Shown piece after piece: positions 50,531 through 61,800 of a stretch of 64,000 nucleotides of DNA; within the stretch, counting starts at the first letter, position 1, and each line of letters starts with the position of its first letter. The DNA is taken from NCBI GenBank assembly GCA_018881555.1, contig JACAXG010000056.1:1313462-1377461 (forward strand). The letters run 5' to 3'. Under the pieces are notes generated by a model. The model had not been told where the DNA came from. It saw nothing but the letters and a program-made list of their open reading frames with translations, and made no database searches. The position numbers and the translations under genes were made by a program. This stretch comes from Amblyornis subalaris. Taxonomy: Eukaryota > Chordata > Aves > Passeriformes > Ptilonorhynchidae.

Positions 50531-53409
50531 ACTAACAAAGTGACAAAGGCACGTGGGCTGCAGTATTATTCCACCACAAAACCTTCGCTTCTGGAGAGAC
50601 CTTCTGCAAGGGCAGGAGTCCCCCAGGCTCTGCTGCTGGGGACGCAGCCCCGCACTGCCGGGATCAGCTCTTCCACAGAATAATTAGACAACAAACCCAA
50701 CTGTGAAAAGCTTTGGGAGTCAGAGTCCCCCGTCCTCATCCTTCACAGTAAATAAAGGGTAAGTGATTGCCTCTGTATGAAAACAACCTTCCCCTCCACA
50801 TCGGAGAATGGCAATGGGAATTACAGAAGCTTCCAAATTTGCTCAGATCTCGTGGCACAGTGCTGTGTCAAGGCAAGCCNGGAGGATTATGAGTAATCAC
50901 TCTGCAAGAGTTTCTCTTTGTGCCGCTTTGCTTTTGGACACTGTATGGATTGGTATCCTCTCAGTTCCCTGAGCGAATTACCTCTCCCAGCCATCCCATC
51001 AGATGTTTTTGGGATATCCTGGAACAAAATGGCTCGAGGCTGAGGTCTGCTAGGAACCTGGAGACATCCAGCCTGGGGTGTGAGTAAGTCATTGCGTGCA
51101 TATTGCAAAAAAAAAAAAGGTCAAAAATCTTTTTTGACAAATGTCAAAAGTTTTCACAGGCAAACACAAAGCAGCCTTAAAAATAAATGCAAAGAAATGC
51201 TTTACTCTTTATCAGGATGAGAGGAAAAGGCTCTTCACATCCCTGCTGATACAGCAAGGATCCCCCCTGTGCCCTGTTCTCAGTTAATGCTGCATCCACT
51301 CACCTCCCCACCTCACTTCAAACCAAGGAGGACCAGCTGATGTTTCCTCTGAGACCACAAATATGAGAGCAAGAGAATCACACACCATTATGGAACCAGA
51401 TTTTGCAATCCTTTTTGCTCCACTTCCTCCCTTGAAATTAAAGCCTCATGTGTCAATGTCACACGACTGCAGCCAGAATCCTTCTCCTCCTCCCTCCAGC
51501 CCAGTTTCTTCTGCTCTGAGCTGACATCAAGGACATAGCTCCCTACAGCAGCAGACTGAATGCTGGAAGGGGAGGTTGAGGTTTTTTCCCATATCCCCAA
51601 GTGCTAGANGGCAAAATGAATTCAATCCATAATAAAAGATGCTCTTCCCACACCCTTTTCTGGAATATGGCAGAGTTCTTGACTTCCTCTCTTTCCTCTA
51701 AGGCTTATTTCCTGTGATGTGTTTGAAAGAAAATTTAGAAAATACTGTTGGCTCTACAAAACTTGAAATACTGTTGTGTTTGGGATGGGAGCTGAGGGGG
51801 TTTTGAGGCATTTCAGACTAAGCAATGTCAGTCTTCAAAAAAATTTAAATTACACTGTCCACAGTAGTCAGGATTAATTAGCCTTATTTTCTCAAGCTTT
51901 TGCCTTAGATTAATAGAATGCCAAGAGGAAAGAACACAAAGGTGCTCATACCACCACATTTCATGGCATTTAATCATCCTTGATATTTAGTCTTCCTAGA
52001 GCCCNGTCTGTAGCCAAAGGAGACATCCTAAAAGGGCAGCACAGAGCTCATCACTGGGAACAGGCAGCCAGCAATCCCTGGGCACTGCAGTAAAGCTTGC
52101 ATCACCTTTCTAGATGCTTGACAAGAGGTCTTGCTTTTGGAAGGCTAACATTAGATGAGACGAGAGTAAAGGGATGTTTTTACAAATAACTTAGCCTGAG
52201 CCCCTACCCACGTGCTTTTTCTACTCTTCTCCTTTCCTGTTTGATACAAAACATCTTGTACCCAGTCCTGCTGTGCCTTCGGCCCTTCCTGTCTTATTTA
52301 CTGGGGTGAGAAGGATCACAGGTTCTGCTGGAACATAAGCCGGAAACAAGAGTTGGGAGAAAAATTGCTGTCCGAGACAACTCTCAGAAATTTAAAATTT
52401 ATTAAAAAAAAGCCAAACCAACTTGTTCCATGAAGACAAAAATGTTGCAATGCACAAACCGAAAACACGTAAAACTCAGACTAGTCAGTCACAGCACTTC
52501 ATCTTTATGTTTCTGAGAAGTTCACTGAAATACCAACCTTTTATTACTTTTTGTTTCCAGAAGGGATGTGGCAATTTCAGAGTATCAATTTTGAAATGTC
52601 ACTGTCTTTCAAACAGTGAGGCTTAGCCTTTTCTGCCAGTACTTCTCATTTCAAACAATTGGCAGGTCCTGAGGAAAAAATATTTAGGAAAAAAAAGAAA
52701 AAAATGTTTCTTACCAGTTCTGAAAACCTTGCAGAGCACACTGCAGCACGGATGTAAGCTGCATCAGTCAAGTGCAGGTATTTCCTTGGTTCTTTCCCAC
52801 AGCTTTCCAAATGACACATAACCAAATGGCTGCTGGTTCCTCCATCCAGCACTGGAAGTGATCAGATGACCTGGGGGTCCTTGGACCCCTGCTGAGTCCA
52901 AATAACCCCATGATAAAATAACCAGGGAAGTTATGCTCCAATTTACTGCTTCTCTACACATTAAGCATATAGAAATCTGGTGCTGAAGATGGTGGCTTGA
53001 GAGGAAAAGTGAATCTTTAATCGTAATGTTTTTTGAAAGATACAAGCTGGCAGATATTAGTCTATGGTATTTTAACTGTCCTGCATTTGGATGAAAAGAT
53101 TTTCTTAAAAAAAGAGCTTCAAAAACAAGCATCCATGTGCATGCTCACTCTCCTGCATGCTCCACTTCACCCTTACCACCTCTGTCCTCCCAGCATGTGG
53201 CTGGGCATGTTTCTGCTTTGGAGGGAGAGATGCCTTCCCTGGCTCCTGCCAAAAATAAAAGCAGCTCCTGATACTAATTCAAGTTCTTGGATGAGTGCAT
53301 TATTCCCATTTGCAGCTAATTGTCAGGTTAGAGATTCATGATGAGAGCTGATTCCAGAACAATACAAAGGGCACAGATGCACATCTTCAGCAAGGCTATT
53401 TATACAGAA
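50531..53409. other. Unique non-coding DNA
   Basis: It holds a small hairpin (gtcaaaaa 51120-51127 / tttttgac 51131-51138) after an A run. An acceptor-like tract at about 52545-52560 precedes a 21-codon frame with no support. No transposon recognised. Confidence 0.4.
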
Positions 53410-54000
53410 AAATCATAGAATAGAAGCATAGGCTATCCTGAGCTGGAAGGAACNCACAAGGTTCATTGAAGTCCAACTCCTGGCCCTGCACAGGACCATC
53501 CCCAAGAGTCACACCATGTCCCTGAGAGCATTGTCCAAACTCTCCCTGAGCTCTGTCAGGCTGGTGCTGTGACCACTTCACTGGGGAACCTGTTCAGTGC
53601 CCAACCACCCTCTGGGTGAAGGTCCTTTTGTTGAATATCCAACCTCAGCTTCCCCTGACACAACTTCAGGCCGTTCCCACAGGTCCTGTCACTGTCACCA
53701 CACGACAGAGATCAGTTTCTGCCCCTCCTCTTCCCCTCACAAGGAAGTTGTAACTGCAATGAGGTCTCCCCACAGTCTATTCCAGGCTGAACGAACCAAG
53801 TGCCCTCAGCCGCTCCTCGTATGACTTCCCCTCAAGGCTCTTCACCATCTTAATAGCCCTCTAATAGCTTAAGGTCTTTCTTATATTATGGTGGTCAAAA
53901 CTGCCCTCAGGACTTGAGGCGAGGCCGCCCCAGCCTGGAGCAGAGTGGGACAATCCCCTCCTTCCACCACTCATGATGCTGTGCTTGGTGCACCCCATCA
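53410..54000 (-). mobile_element. CR1 LINE, 3' 590 bp, antisense
   Basis: On the plus strand the element begins at its 3' end (aatcatagaatagaagcata). It continues with actcctggccctgcacagga, cagcttcccctgacacaact, the 'ctcctcgtatgacttcccct' block and cctggagcagagtgggacaa, and fades after gatgctgtgcttggtgcacc. The order matches, in reverse, the copy at 15568-16176, so the two belong to the same subfamily. The ORF2 tail region is present but its frame is broken. It is 5'-truncated. Confidence 0.95.
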
Positions 54001-55059
54001 AGAGCCGTGTCCTGATTCCAATTCCTGCCAACAGACAGGAGCTGACATCCTGAAATCATTTTTACAAAAGTTAAAGGCGCAAGATGAGTCTGGGTGGTAA
54101 AAAGTTCAGAGATTTGTANACCTTGAGATCATTTCCCAGGAGAGGATGCTCAACTGTGCGTGTGCAGAACCGACACGGAGGCTGGGCTCTCCACTCCCCC
54201 GCCCTAAGCCTGGGTGTAAGTGTGTGTTTACCTTCAGGCATAAAGTTTTTTAAAATGCTTTCATTGGCTTGCACAGGGTGGTAGACAGAGGATTAATGGC
54301 TGTTCTTCAAAGCTATAAACTGCACGGTGTGTTTGCTCAGACTTTGAGCCATGAGTTACTGCTGTAATTAAATCCAGAAGGAGAGACCATAATAACATTC
54401 TGACTTGATTTCCAGTGGCAGAGCATTGATTAAGAGAGCTACATAATAAATGAGAGGCATTTCAGAATCACACTGTTGATGTTATCTGTAATTTTTTTAT
54501 AATTAGAAAAGCCTAAAGAAAATTGTATGTTATAATTACATGCATTATTAATCCTACTCTAATAGGAATTCTTCTATGATTACAGGTTGCAGCAAGATTT
54601 TTGCAAATTTTTACAAGAGGTCCAGTGTTTACAAAGTGTGCCCAGGTTTACAAAAGCCCTTGTAAACAACAGATAAATTGGACTATATTCTTTCTAGGGC
54701 AAAAGCAGAGAAAGTTTGAGGTTATTACTCAAAAATCAAAAAGGAAACAAATAGTNTAGGGTCAATCATTTTGCTGTTTAAAGTCCATGGCACAATAAAA
54801 CAACATTAATATAGCAAACTTCTACGTAATCCTTCACACAGAAGTCTTGAATAATTGAATGTGAAAGGAGGAACACAGGATATTTAATGATTAAAATCCT
54901 ACAATTTATGGTTCATTCAGCTCCTTTGGAGCAGAGTGACCTGAGCACAGGGTTTTGTTCTTGAATAAAACTGTATTCTACCATCCTCTATGGTTATTTA
55001 GTGTATAATATATCATTTCAACTCTCTTCATTTAAATAAGAACGGAGTTAGCAGAAGAT
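54001..55059. other. Unique AT-rich DNA, candidate regulatory stretch
   Basis: From about 54290 to 54690 the sequence is repeat-free and rich in TAAT/ATTA cores (for example ataattag and ataattac). It then carries three forkhead-like motifs in about 40 bp. A conserved non-coding element would look like this, but conservation is not visible from one genome. Confidence 0.35.
54626..54668. promoter_or_regulatory. Cluster of forkhead-type motifs
   Basis: TGTTTAC at 54626-54632, the variant GGTTTAC at 54645-54651 and GTAAACA at 54662-54668 match the forkhead-box core in both orientations. Binding is inference. Confidence 0.3.
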
Positions 55060-55225
55060 AAACAGAGGAGCTGTGGATGCCCCATCCCTGAAGTGTTAAA
55101 GGCCAGGCTGGGTGGAGCTCTGAGTTACCTGGTCTAGTGGAATGTGTCCCTCCCCATGGCAGGGGGGTTGGAATGAGATGATCTTTAAAGTCCCTTCCAA
55201 CCCAAACCATTCTGTGATTCTATGA
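55060..55225 (+). mobile_element. CR1 LINE 3' fragment
   Basis: It reads gagctgtggatgccccatcc, ggtggagctctgagttacct, gggttggaatgagatgatct and the end ccaaaccattctgtgattct. It is a close relative of the 10012-10268 copy, in the same orientation, with a better preserved octamer end (gattctatga). Confidence 0.94.
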
Positions 55226-56012
55226 ACTAAGTTGTGCCTTTCATCAACTATTTTCTATTCACAGCTTAATTAAAGGTNCAAAACCAATAGGATAAATGGT
55301 ATGAACCTGGACTTTCAAGGAAAGAAAGCTCCAGCATTTGTAAGTGTTTTAATACTCCTATTCTGATCCATCTTTAANAAATCTTTCTTTCGTCTTTCAC
55401 CAGGTGTTGGGGGTTTTTTTTAACTTTTAAAACAAACATCTTAGTTAAACTCTGTGTTGACCTTTTCCTTAGGTGATTTGGAATACTGCAGAGGTAATTT
55501 TTGGGCTTGTCTGCGATGGTAAAATGCATTAAAAGCCCTTTGAGTGCTTGATGGTTACCATAGCATCACTAAGGCTTTTTGCACTCCCATCAGACAGCAG
55601 GGAGATCTCATACAGTACTGGAACTGAATCATTTGACACGTTTGGGTCAACTTCACCACGTCTGCTAATCCCTGATTACCATTTTAACTAATTTGATGAA
55701 AAAACTCCATATCCAGAAAGAAACAAGAAAACCTTTACCAAGCAGCAAAGCCAAAGCAAACCTTCACCATCCTTCTGAAGACAGAGAGAACAGGATCAAC
55801 TTGTAATTAACCACAGACCTAACCTGAAATATCAGCAATGCGAATATGAGAGCGCAGAAGTGAAAAAGTACAAATACAAATGGGCAATTCTCTCATTTCT
55901 GACCCCATAACGTCAGTAATCACCCAGCCTCAGCAAGAACAGCCACCATGCCCAATGGATCTCAAGATCAGTTCTTCCCAGAACTGAANTCCAAGTGCCA
56001 AGACCACCAACA
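55226..56012. other. Unique non-coding DNA
   Basis: Nothing recognised. Two Ns lie near the left end and a short T run near 55418. Confidence 0.4.
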
Positions 56013-56218
56013 TCGCGGGACCACCCAGCGCCAGCCTCTGCCAGCCGGAACCACACAACTCCCGTACGGCTCAGGGAAGCAGGGCTGCGTTAACGCCCGG
56101 TAAAGGCCGCTTGGAGAATTGTTACAAGGAGGTTCTGAACGCGTTCCAGTCACTGAGTGTTGATTCTGGCAGGCGCAAACTGAGCCACGCTCGGTCCCAC
56201 ACTGAGCCTCTGCGCTCC
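56013..56218. promoter_or_regulatory. Small CpG-rich patch, possible CpG island core
   Basis: Sixteen CpG dinucleotides were counted in about 206 bp, against very few per kilobase around it, in GC-rich sequence (motifs such as atcgcggg, cccgtacggc, aacgcccgg, aacgcgtt). This could mark an unmethylated promoter or enhancer, or a local GC-conversion hotspot. Frames of 114 codons (minus) and 80 codons (plus) overlap it and are unrecognised. No TATA-like element or clear first exon was identified. Confidence 0.3.
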
Positions 56219-56692
56219 AGTCTGGGGCTCCCTCCAGATGGTTACAGATGCCTCGGAATGGGGACCAGCTGGTTAATGTTTTCTTGCCTTGGTTACATGC
56301 AGATAAAACCATTTACGTCATGGTTACTTTTGATGGAAAGTGGTTTTGCTTAATTCACTTTTGGCTCAAGAAGGGGGTGTTTTTTAGCTGGAGACAAAAG
56401 GGTTATTCTGGCAGTTTATGGAAATATTTTGCACAGGTTTGCCTGTTATTTAAATGCTTGGTCCCAGCTTGACTGAACTTTCTTATGATGGACGCAAACG
56501 TCCCAAGTGGTGCTGTCACATGAAATGCGCTGGTTGTCTTGTTCTCTTATTAGTTCCATTTTTCCACAACATGCCCTGACTGGCAACCAGCTTTGATTTC
56601 AGGTTTTCTGGAGAGATTCCAACCTGGAAGAGCATTAGTCACCATTTGGGTTTTGTCTTCATTGACTTCTCATGGTATTGTAAGATGCTTAC
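56219..56692. other. Unique non-coding DNA
   Basis: No repeat or gene recognised between the CpG-rich patch and the exon candidate. Confidence 0.4.
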
Positions 56693-56744
56693 CTTGAAGA
56701 ACAGATTCTTCTAGCCTTAATTCTTGGAGGTGAGAGATTTCCTT
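56693..56744 (-). CDS. Weak candidate coiled-coil exon
   Basis: On the minus strand an open frame reads KLKKEISHLQELRLEESVLQ and ends exactly at a very good splice donor, caag|gtaagc (donor GT at plus 56692-56691). Leucines and charged residues are spaced as in a heptad coiled coil. The 52-nt exon proposed here starts after a weak AG (ttaaag) lacking a good pyrimidine tract, so the left border is uncertain. The same frame is open upstream to 56867 across an N. No family could be assigned, and no neighbouring exon was found. Confidence 0.15.
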
Positions 56745-58470
56745 CTTTAATTTTGGTAATTGTAAATAATTAAAAGGTATTAAGAAGCAATATGNAGGTG
56801 AAATCTTCTTGCTCCCCAGTTGTCCAGGATTGTACCAGAACAGAAGTTCACCCAGCTGGAACAACACTGATGAGAGTGGGAAGTGGCACTGTACCCAATC
56901 TTACCTTGGAAGTTCTGATGCCAGATGTCATCCACAGAACATATTTGACTTTTATCTTTATTATAAAGCAAAGATCACTTCTATCAAGTAAGATATTCCA
57001 GTTTTTCCCTCTTTTCTGGGAAGAATTTACTTTTGTCTGACCTGCCAGATNCCATTGTATCAAAATCCCTTCATATAGGATTCCTCCATCCAAAAATTTT
57101 GAAGCACAGGAGTTATTTTTATACACTAACTGAGGTAACTCAATTCACCCAACCAGATTTAAATGCTAACTGATGATTAGTTAGATTTTCTTTCTTAATT
57201 TGGAGATTTTCTTAATATTATTATTAGAAAATTATTAATTTCTTAGTGCATTATATTAAAAGTCAAATATAAACCTTTTCCTTGGTCATCCACAAACAGA
57301 TCAAATACCTCAAGCTGTAAAGTACCTCTTCTTCTGTTCACGACAAACAGCACCAGGAGTGCAGACTTCTACTTTTGGTCAGATTAATCCTTGTTTAATC
57401 TGGATAAACCTTGAGAATTATAAAAACAGACCTGCTACGAGCATGAAGAATGGGTGCCACAGTATCAAACTGTTCATTTCAACAGGAAAAAATGATTTCT
57501 TGTGAAGAGTTATCATTGACAATGGTATAAAAACAGCCACAGATTACCTTAGCTGTGCTGGGAAATGTGCTTTGCTGGTACCCTAAACATAGAAGTGCAA
57601 TATAAATTGTGTACATTTTCTTTTTCCACCAACTGCTTTCTCTGCCATAAAAAGAGTCTCTGACTGCTAAAGCAAATTGATTCCATGTGCCAACTCCCTC
57701 ACAAAATTAGTGAATCTGCTAGTGGATGCACTGCCCCTTTATGGAAGCCCATATCACTTACTGCTCTGGGAATAGGCCTGATGGGGTGATTCAAGACCAT
57801 CTTATGCAGCTCACATGCAATTANTGCTGGGACAAGAACCCATTTTACACAAAGCTGTATTTATCCTTAGTTTGAAACGACGCTGCTTCAAATTACCCGA
57901 GTGACTCTACAGAGACTGTGTTCAGCAGTTAACTCATTAACATTGCATTCTCCAGATGGGAGAAGACAGATCACATGGATTTATACATTTATTGAATAGC
58001 CAAATTCGGCAGCTCCTTTAAAATGATATCTAAATATTTTCTAACATAGCTGAGAGGTCACTCTGATCTATTTTAGAGTACTGCTTACAAAATCTATACC
58101 GCCTTTGAAAGCAGCCTATGGGCTGGATTGTCTTTAAAGGTGCCGTAATTCTTGCTGAATATATTTGGCCGCATTATTTGCCAAATTATGGCAAAAACTG
58201 ACATTCCCTGCCTTTGAATAAACTTTGCTTCATATGCTTAAACTCCAGAGGTGGGTAATACTATGCTTCATCTACATGTGGTAGTATTTCAGCTGCTGCC
58301 GTGAGTGTTTGAAGCTAAATCAAGTCTGACAGACTGAGATGTGAGGCTATATTCCCCCTTCAGAGATTGTGGAGCTTCTCATAAGAGAAATCCAGAAAAT
58401 ATTTACTTCTGCAATATTCCAAATCACCTAAGGAAAAGGTCAGCATAGAATTTAACTGAGCTGTTTGATT
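56745..58470. other. Unique AT-rich DNA
   Basis: No repeats recognised. The section from about 57840 to 58260 is complex, repeat-free and not obviously coding, another stretch with conserved-element texture. Confidence 0.38.
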
Positions 58471-58566
58471 TAAAAAGTAAAAAAAAAAAAAAAAGAAGAG
58501 TAGCAAAAGAACAAAAGGGGAAAAGAAAGATTTATTGAAGATAGATCAGAAAAGATAGATCAGAAT
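58471..58566. repeat. A/purine-rich tract with 14-bp tandem duplication
   Basis: A 16-base A run (58479-58494) leads into a purine-rich stretch, then two 14-bp copies of agatagatcagaa-type sequence (58539-58552, 58553-58566). Confidence 0.8.
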
Positions 58567-60107
58567 AGGAGTATTAAAACACCAATGCTGGAGCTTGCTT
58601 TCCTTGGAAGACCAGAATATAGTAGAAACCTACTATCTAGACAGCTTCCCAATTCCTGCATCAAATTTCTACACTAATATAACACCATTATGCAGGAAAG
58701 CCTGTGCCTGAAAACAGACTCTTGGATCATGCAAGGCCACCACTTGTCGAACTTTATCCTTAGGTGATGCCCCAGTGTCTTCAATTAAGCCTTTTCTCAA
58801 AAGAAAGCACCAGGAACTGGGCTCATGGTTTGCTGGAGCACCCTGAGTTGGTTCAGCAGAGATGCAATCTGCTAACACCTTCTGACTGAAGCAGGGCTCT
58901 TCACTGCAACACAGCAAGAGTCACTGCTTAGAAACTGAAGACAAGGCAAATCAAAATAATTATCATCGTTATAAACATGTGTCTTCAAACAGCTGGAACA
59001 AGCTTCCCGGTGATGGTAAACTCTGCCTCCTCCTGTGCCCTCCTGAAGGCAGATATTGGTCAGAACTGAAACAGAAGTTTTGGAGAAAGGAGTCACTGAG
59101 TGAGAGTCAATGGCCAGGGTTGCGATCTGCTATAGTTTGGTTATAGGTTTTGAACCAAATATCCATGAACCTAAATCTTTTCNAGTGTCATTATTTTGTT
59201 TATGTCATCCCTTCCCTCTCTGTGAGGCTGTTAAACAATTTGTAGGACCCTTGCCTGATCCTTTTATCTCCCCTGAGTCTGCTGTTTCACAGAGAGAAAT
59301 GCGTGGGGTTATTTACTCGTGTGTTATTAAAGCCTCTTTGCTCGTGGATGGATGCATGCTCATGTGTTGCCATGTTAACAGGAGTTATATAAAACATGGG
59401 CTCATTACTCATTAAAAGCTCCTGGAATAAAAAGATCNCTTCAGCTACACAATACTAATTTTCTGTGATCATTGAACACCCTACCCTACATTGTTTCCTG
59501 ACTCCAACAGCATCACTGTGAATGTGAAAATCAGAGAGAGAGAGAGAAAAGGGAAACTAGCACCTTGTTTAACTTTCAGCCTGGTGCCAATACTCTTCTT
59601 ACTGCAAGACAGAGTAACCAAGGACCCAAAGTAAATTAATTCTCTGTTCAAACATTCCTATCAGAAATTATGTATGGCAGAGTTCCCTGAAAATCACCAG
59701 CATATGGAGAATTTCTTCAAAGATTTACAGTTCCCCAGGCTCTCTCAGATAAAGACAACATATTTAGAGAAGGGAATAGCAAGTAAGAGTGACGAGCAGC
59801 ATCATGTTGCCTTAACAGAATGTCTGCCATCCAAGTGATGGCATCTTTGATCAGCTGGAGCCAAGTCCTCCCATAACTGTGTCTGACAACAGCCCTCTCC
59901 CTGCTCACCTCAGGTATTTAATTACTCATAAGTGAACAGCAATAAATGAACTGAATTATGCAAAGCAGTACCCTCTCAGGATGGAAATAATGACAAAGCC
60001 ACGAGAATTTCTTCCAGTAAATCACTTATATCCCTAGATTTGGACAGAGTTATCAAACAATAGCCTGGAAGGAATGAAAGATGCCTTTACTTGAATTACN
60101 GCATGCG
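58567..60107. other. Unique non-coding DNA
   Basis: It contains a short (GA)n run at 59533-59553. A 101-codon plus-strand frame at 59110-59415 crosses an N and is not recognised. No transposon seen until the CR1 at 60108. Confidence 0.4.
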
Positions 60108-60139
60108 TAATTCCTGACAGATGTTTGTCCAATCTGTTC

Positions 60140-60352
60140 CTAAAGACCCTGCAATCGCAGGAGCTTCACAATCTCTCCAAGAAACCTATTCCACACATTT
60201 ANTGCCCTTGTCCTTCGAGAGCTTTTCCTAACACTCAATTTAGGTGTCCCTTGTGTTATTTTACACACACCACTGTTTGTTCTGACCATCATGAACACAG
60301 AAACCCTTTTGTCCTCTTCGAAATGGCCTTTTATGTACCTGAAGGTGATCAT
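60140..60352 (-). pseudogene. CR1 ORF2 C-terminal remnant
   Basis: The minus frame contains MITFRYIKGHFEEDK and, after about 30 residues, KLSVRKSSRRTRA and then VWNRFLGEIV. This follows the order of the CR1 ORF2 C-terminus, where an 'IKG' helix precedes an 'R-x-D-I-R-K' block and a 'W-N-R-L-P' motif. It is non-functional, with no catalytic residues in this part. Confidence 0.75.
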
Positions 60353-60809
60353 CAGGCCTTGCTTCAGCCTTTTTTTTTGCCACTACGTAACACCAGGTCT
60401 TTCAATTTTTACACACAGATTAGAAATTTTAAAAAAACAGGCAAACCCCTCACAATCTTTATCAGAAGAGGACATCGAACTCTGTCCTGTACATCCACAA
60501 TTCTCTTAAAAACTCATCAATGAAAACCAGCCATAGGATTCCCATTCTAAACAGAGCAGGGAGCCCTCCTGTCTGACCATGGTGGTGGGATGTTTGTCAT
60601 TCTCACAACACGAAGTCATTGTCTACTCACAGATAATTTTTGATCTCTTATAATGAAANGTTTTTCAGCCAGTTCTTTCCCAGCCTATTTGCTTAGCAAA
60701 GTGTGTCTGGTTAAGAATACTTTGCACTTGTCCCCTGCTGAATTTAGCCCTGTTTTGTCAGAAATTTCTATTGTGTATCACACAAATATAACCCCTTTTC
60801 TCTGATGTA

Positions 60810-60860
60810 CTTGTAGTCCTTCTCAGTTTTATGCCTGCTACAAACTTACCAAGCAAACCT
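60810..60860 (-). pseudogene. Decayed reverse-transcriptase active-site region
   Basis: On the minus strand this part of the ancient CR1 reads LGKFVAGIKL, where functional CR1 reverse transcriptases carry the paired catalytic aspartates of the [FY]ADD box. Both acidic residues are absent, so this polymerase is dead. Confidence 0.6.
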
Positions 60861-61164
60861 TAAATTTTTTTTTCCAAATCAAGCTNTGTGACCTTTTTAC
60901 TTCCCCAAACCAGGCCGCAAGGGTTTTTTCACAGTAAGGGAGATTAAAACAGTTTAACACAACTTATTTTTTACCAACCCCTATTGACTGCTATTTGTCT
61001 TCCAACTATTTTTGTAAATGTTACAGACAATTTGTTATGGTCCATTTTTTTTCCTCTAGAACTGTTAATCTGACTGGACTGTAATTTCCAAGCTACTTTG
61101 GGAAAAATTTTTTTTTCCTTCTCCAGTATTCTTCAAGCTTATTGTAATTATCTGCAGACAGCTT

Positions 61165-61398
61165 TCATTCTCCATTGAGTAGCAGACCAATCCTCCCTTT
61201 GATCTTCCTCATTCTATTAATGGATCTTACAGAATTATTTCTGGTTATCTTTGAGGTCTCATTTTGTGCCTTGGCCTTTCTGGTTTTATCCCTGAATACT
61301 TGAACTGTTTTTTCAGATTTATTCTTAGAAATTTGACCTCTTCTTTTTTTCTGTGTGTTTCTGTCTGGTGTTAAAGTTATAGAAAAACCCTTCATCAT
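61165..61398 (-). pseudogene. CR1 ORF2 endonuclease-RT linker remnant
   Basis: A 77-codon minus frame includes VQVFRDKTRKAKAQNETSK and, nearer its end, KIKGRIGLLLNGE. The first block is the basic 'R-x-K-x-R-K-A-K-A' linker between the endonuclease and reverse-transcriptase domains of CR1 ORF2. The second corresponds to the 'K..V.PL.N..G' segment just before the RT core. The spacing is right for a single old ORF2. This frame stayed open by chance while the neighbouring parts broke. Confidence 0.78.
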
Positions 61399-61800
61399 CT
61401 ACCCAGCTAAGCACCCACTGAATTTCCTATTCTTGCATTTGCACAACCTGAATTCAGCCCTTAGCTTACTCTGAAAAACTGACAACTTCATCCTCTATTA
61501 ATCTAACCTCTTAGGAGTTCTTATTTATCAAATTTGAGTTCGTTGATATCTGTCTTCTTGCAACCCATTGCTTTTAACACAATCTCTCCCACTTTCCCCT
61601 TCTGACACAGAAGTCCTTAGGCAATTAAAGAAAAATTCCCCTGATGGGCCATTTAACCCCACATGGAATAATTTCAGAAAACATGGCAATTAGTCCACTT
61701 CAGCCTTTGAGTCGCAAGCATTTAGCCACCACCCAGAAGCAGATATTTGAACATTTGTGGGTTTAGAACAGCATGCNCCAGTGCTTAAAATAACCCAGCA

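Larger units (their letters stand above)
60108..61800 (-). mobile_element. Ancient antisense CR1 LINE, ORF2 portion
   Basis: About 1.6 kb reads, on the minus strand, as a highly diverged CR1 of the old amniote type. Recognisable plus-strand blocks in reverse order include 'acagaaacccttttgtcctc', 'ctgctgaatttagccctgtt', 'gatgtacttgtagtccttct', 'atctgactggactgtaattt', 'cattttgtgccttggccttt' and 'tctgtcttcttgcaacccat'. Together they cover ORF2 from the end of the endonuclease, through the linker and reverse transcriptase, to the C-terminus. The span is shorter than an intact copy would be, so internal deletions are likely. Frames are broken and Ns interrupt it. The left edge is fairly clear; the right edge beyond about 61640 is a guess. 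Confidence 0.85.
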
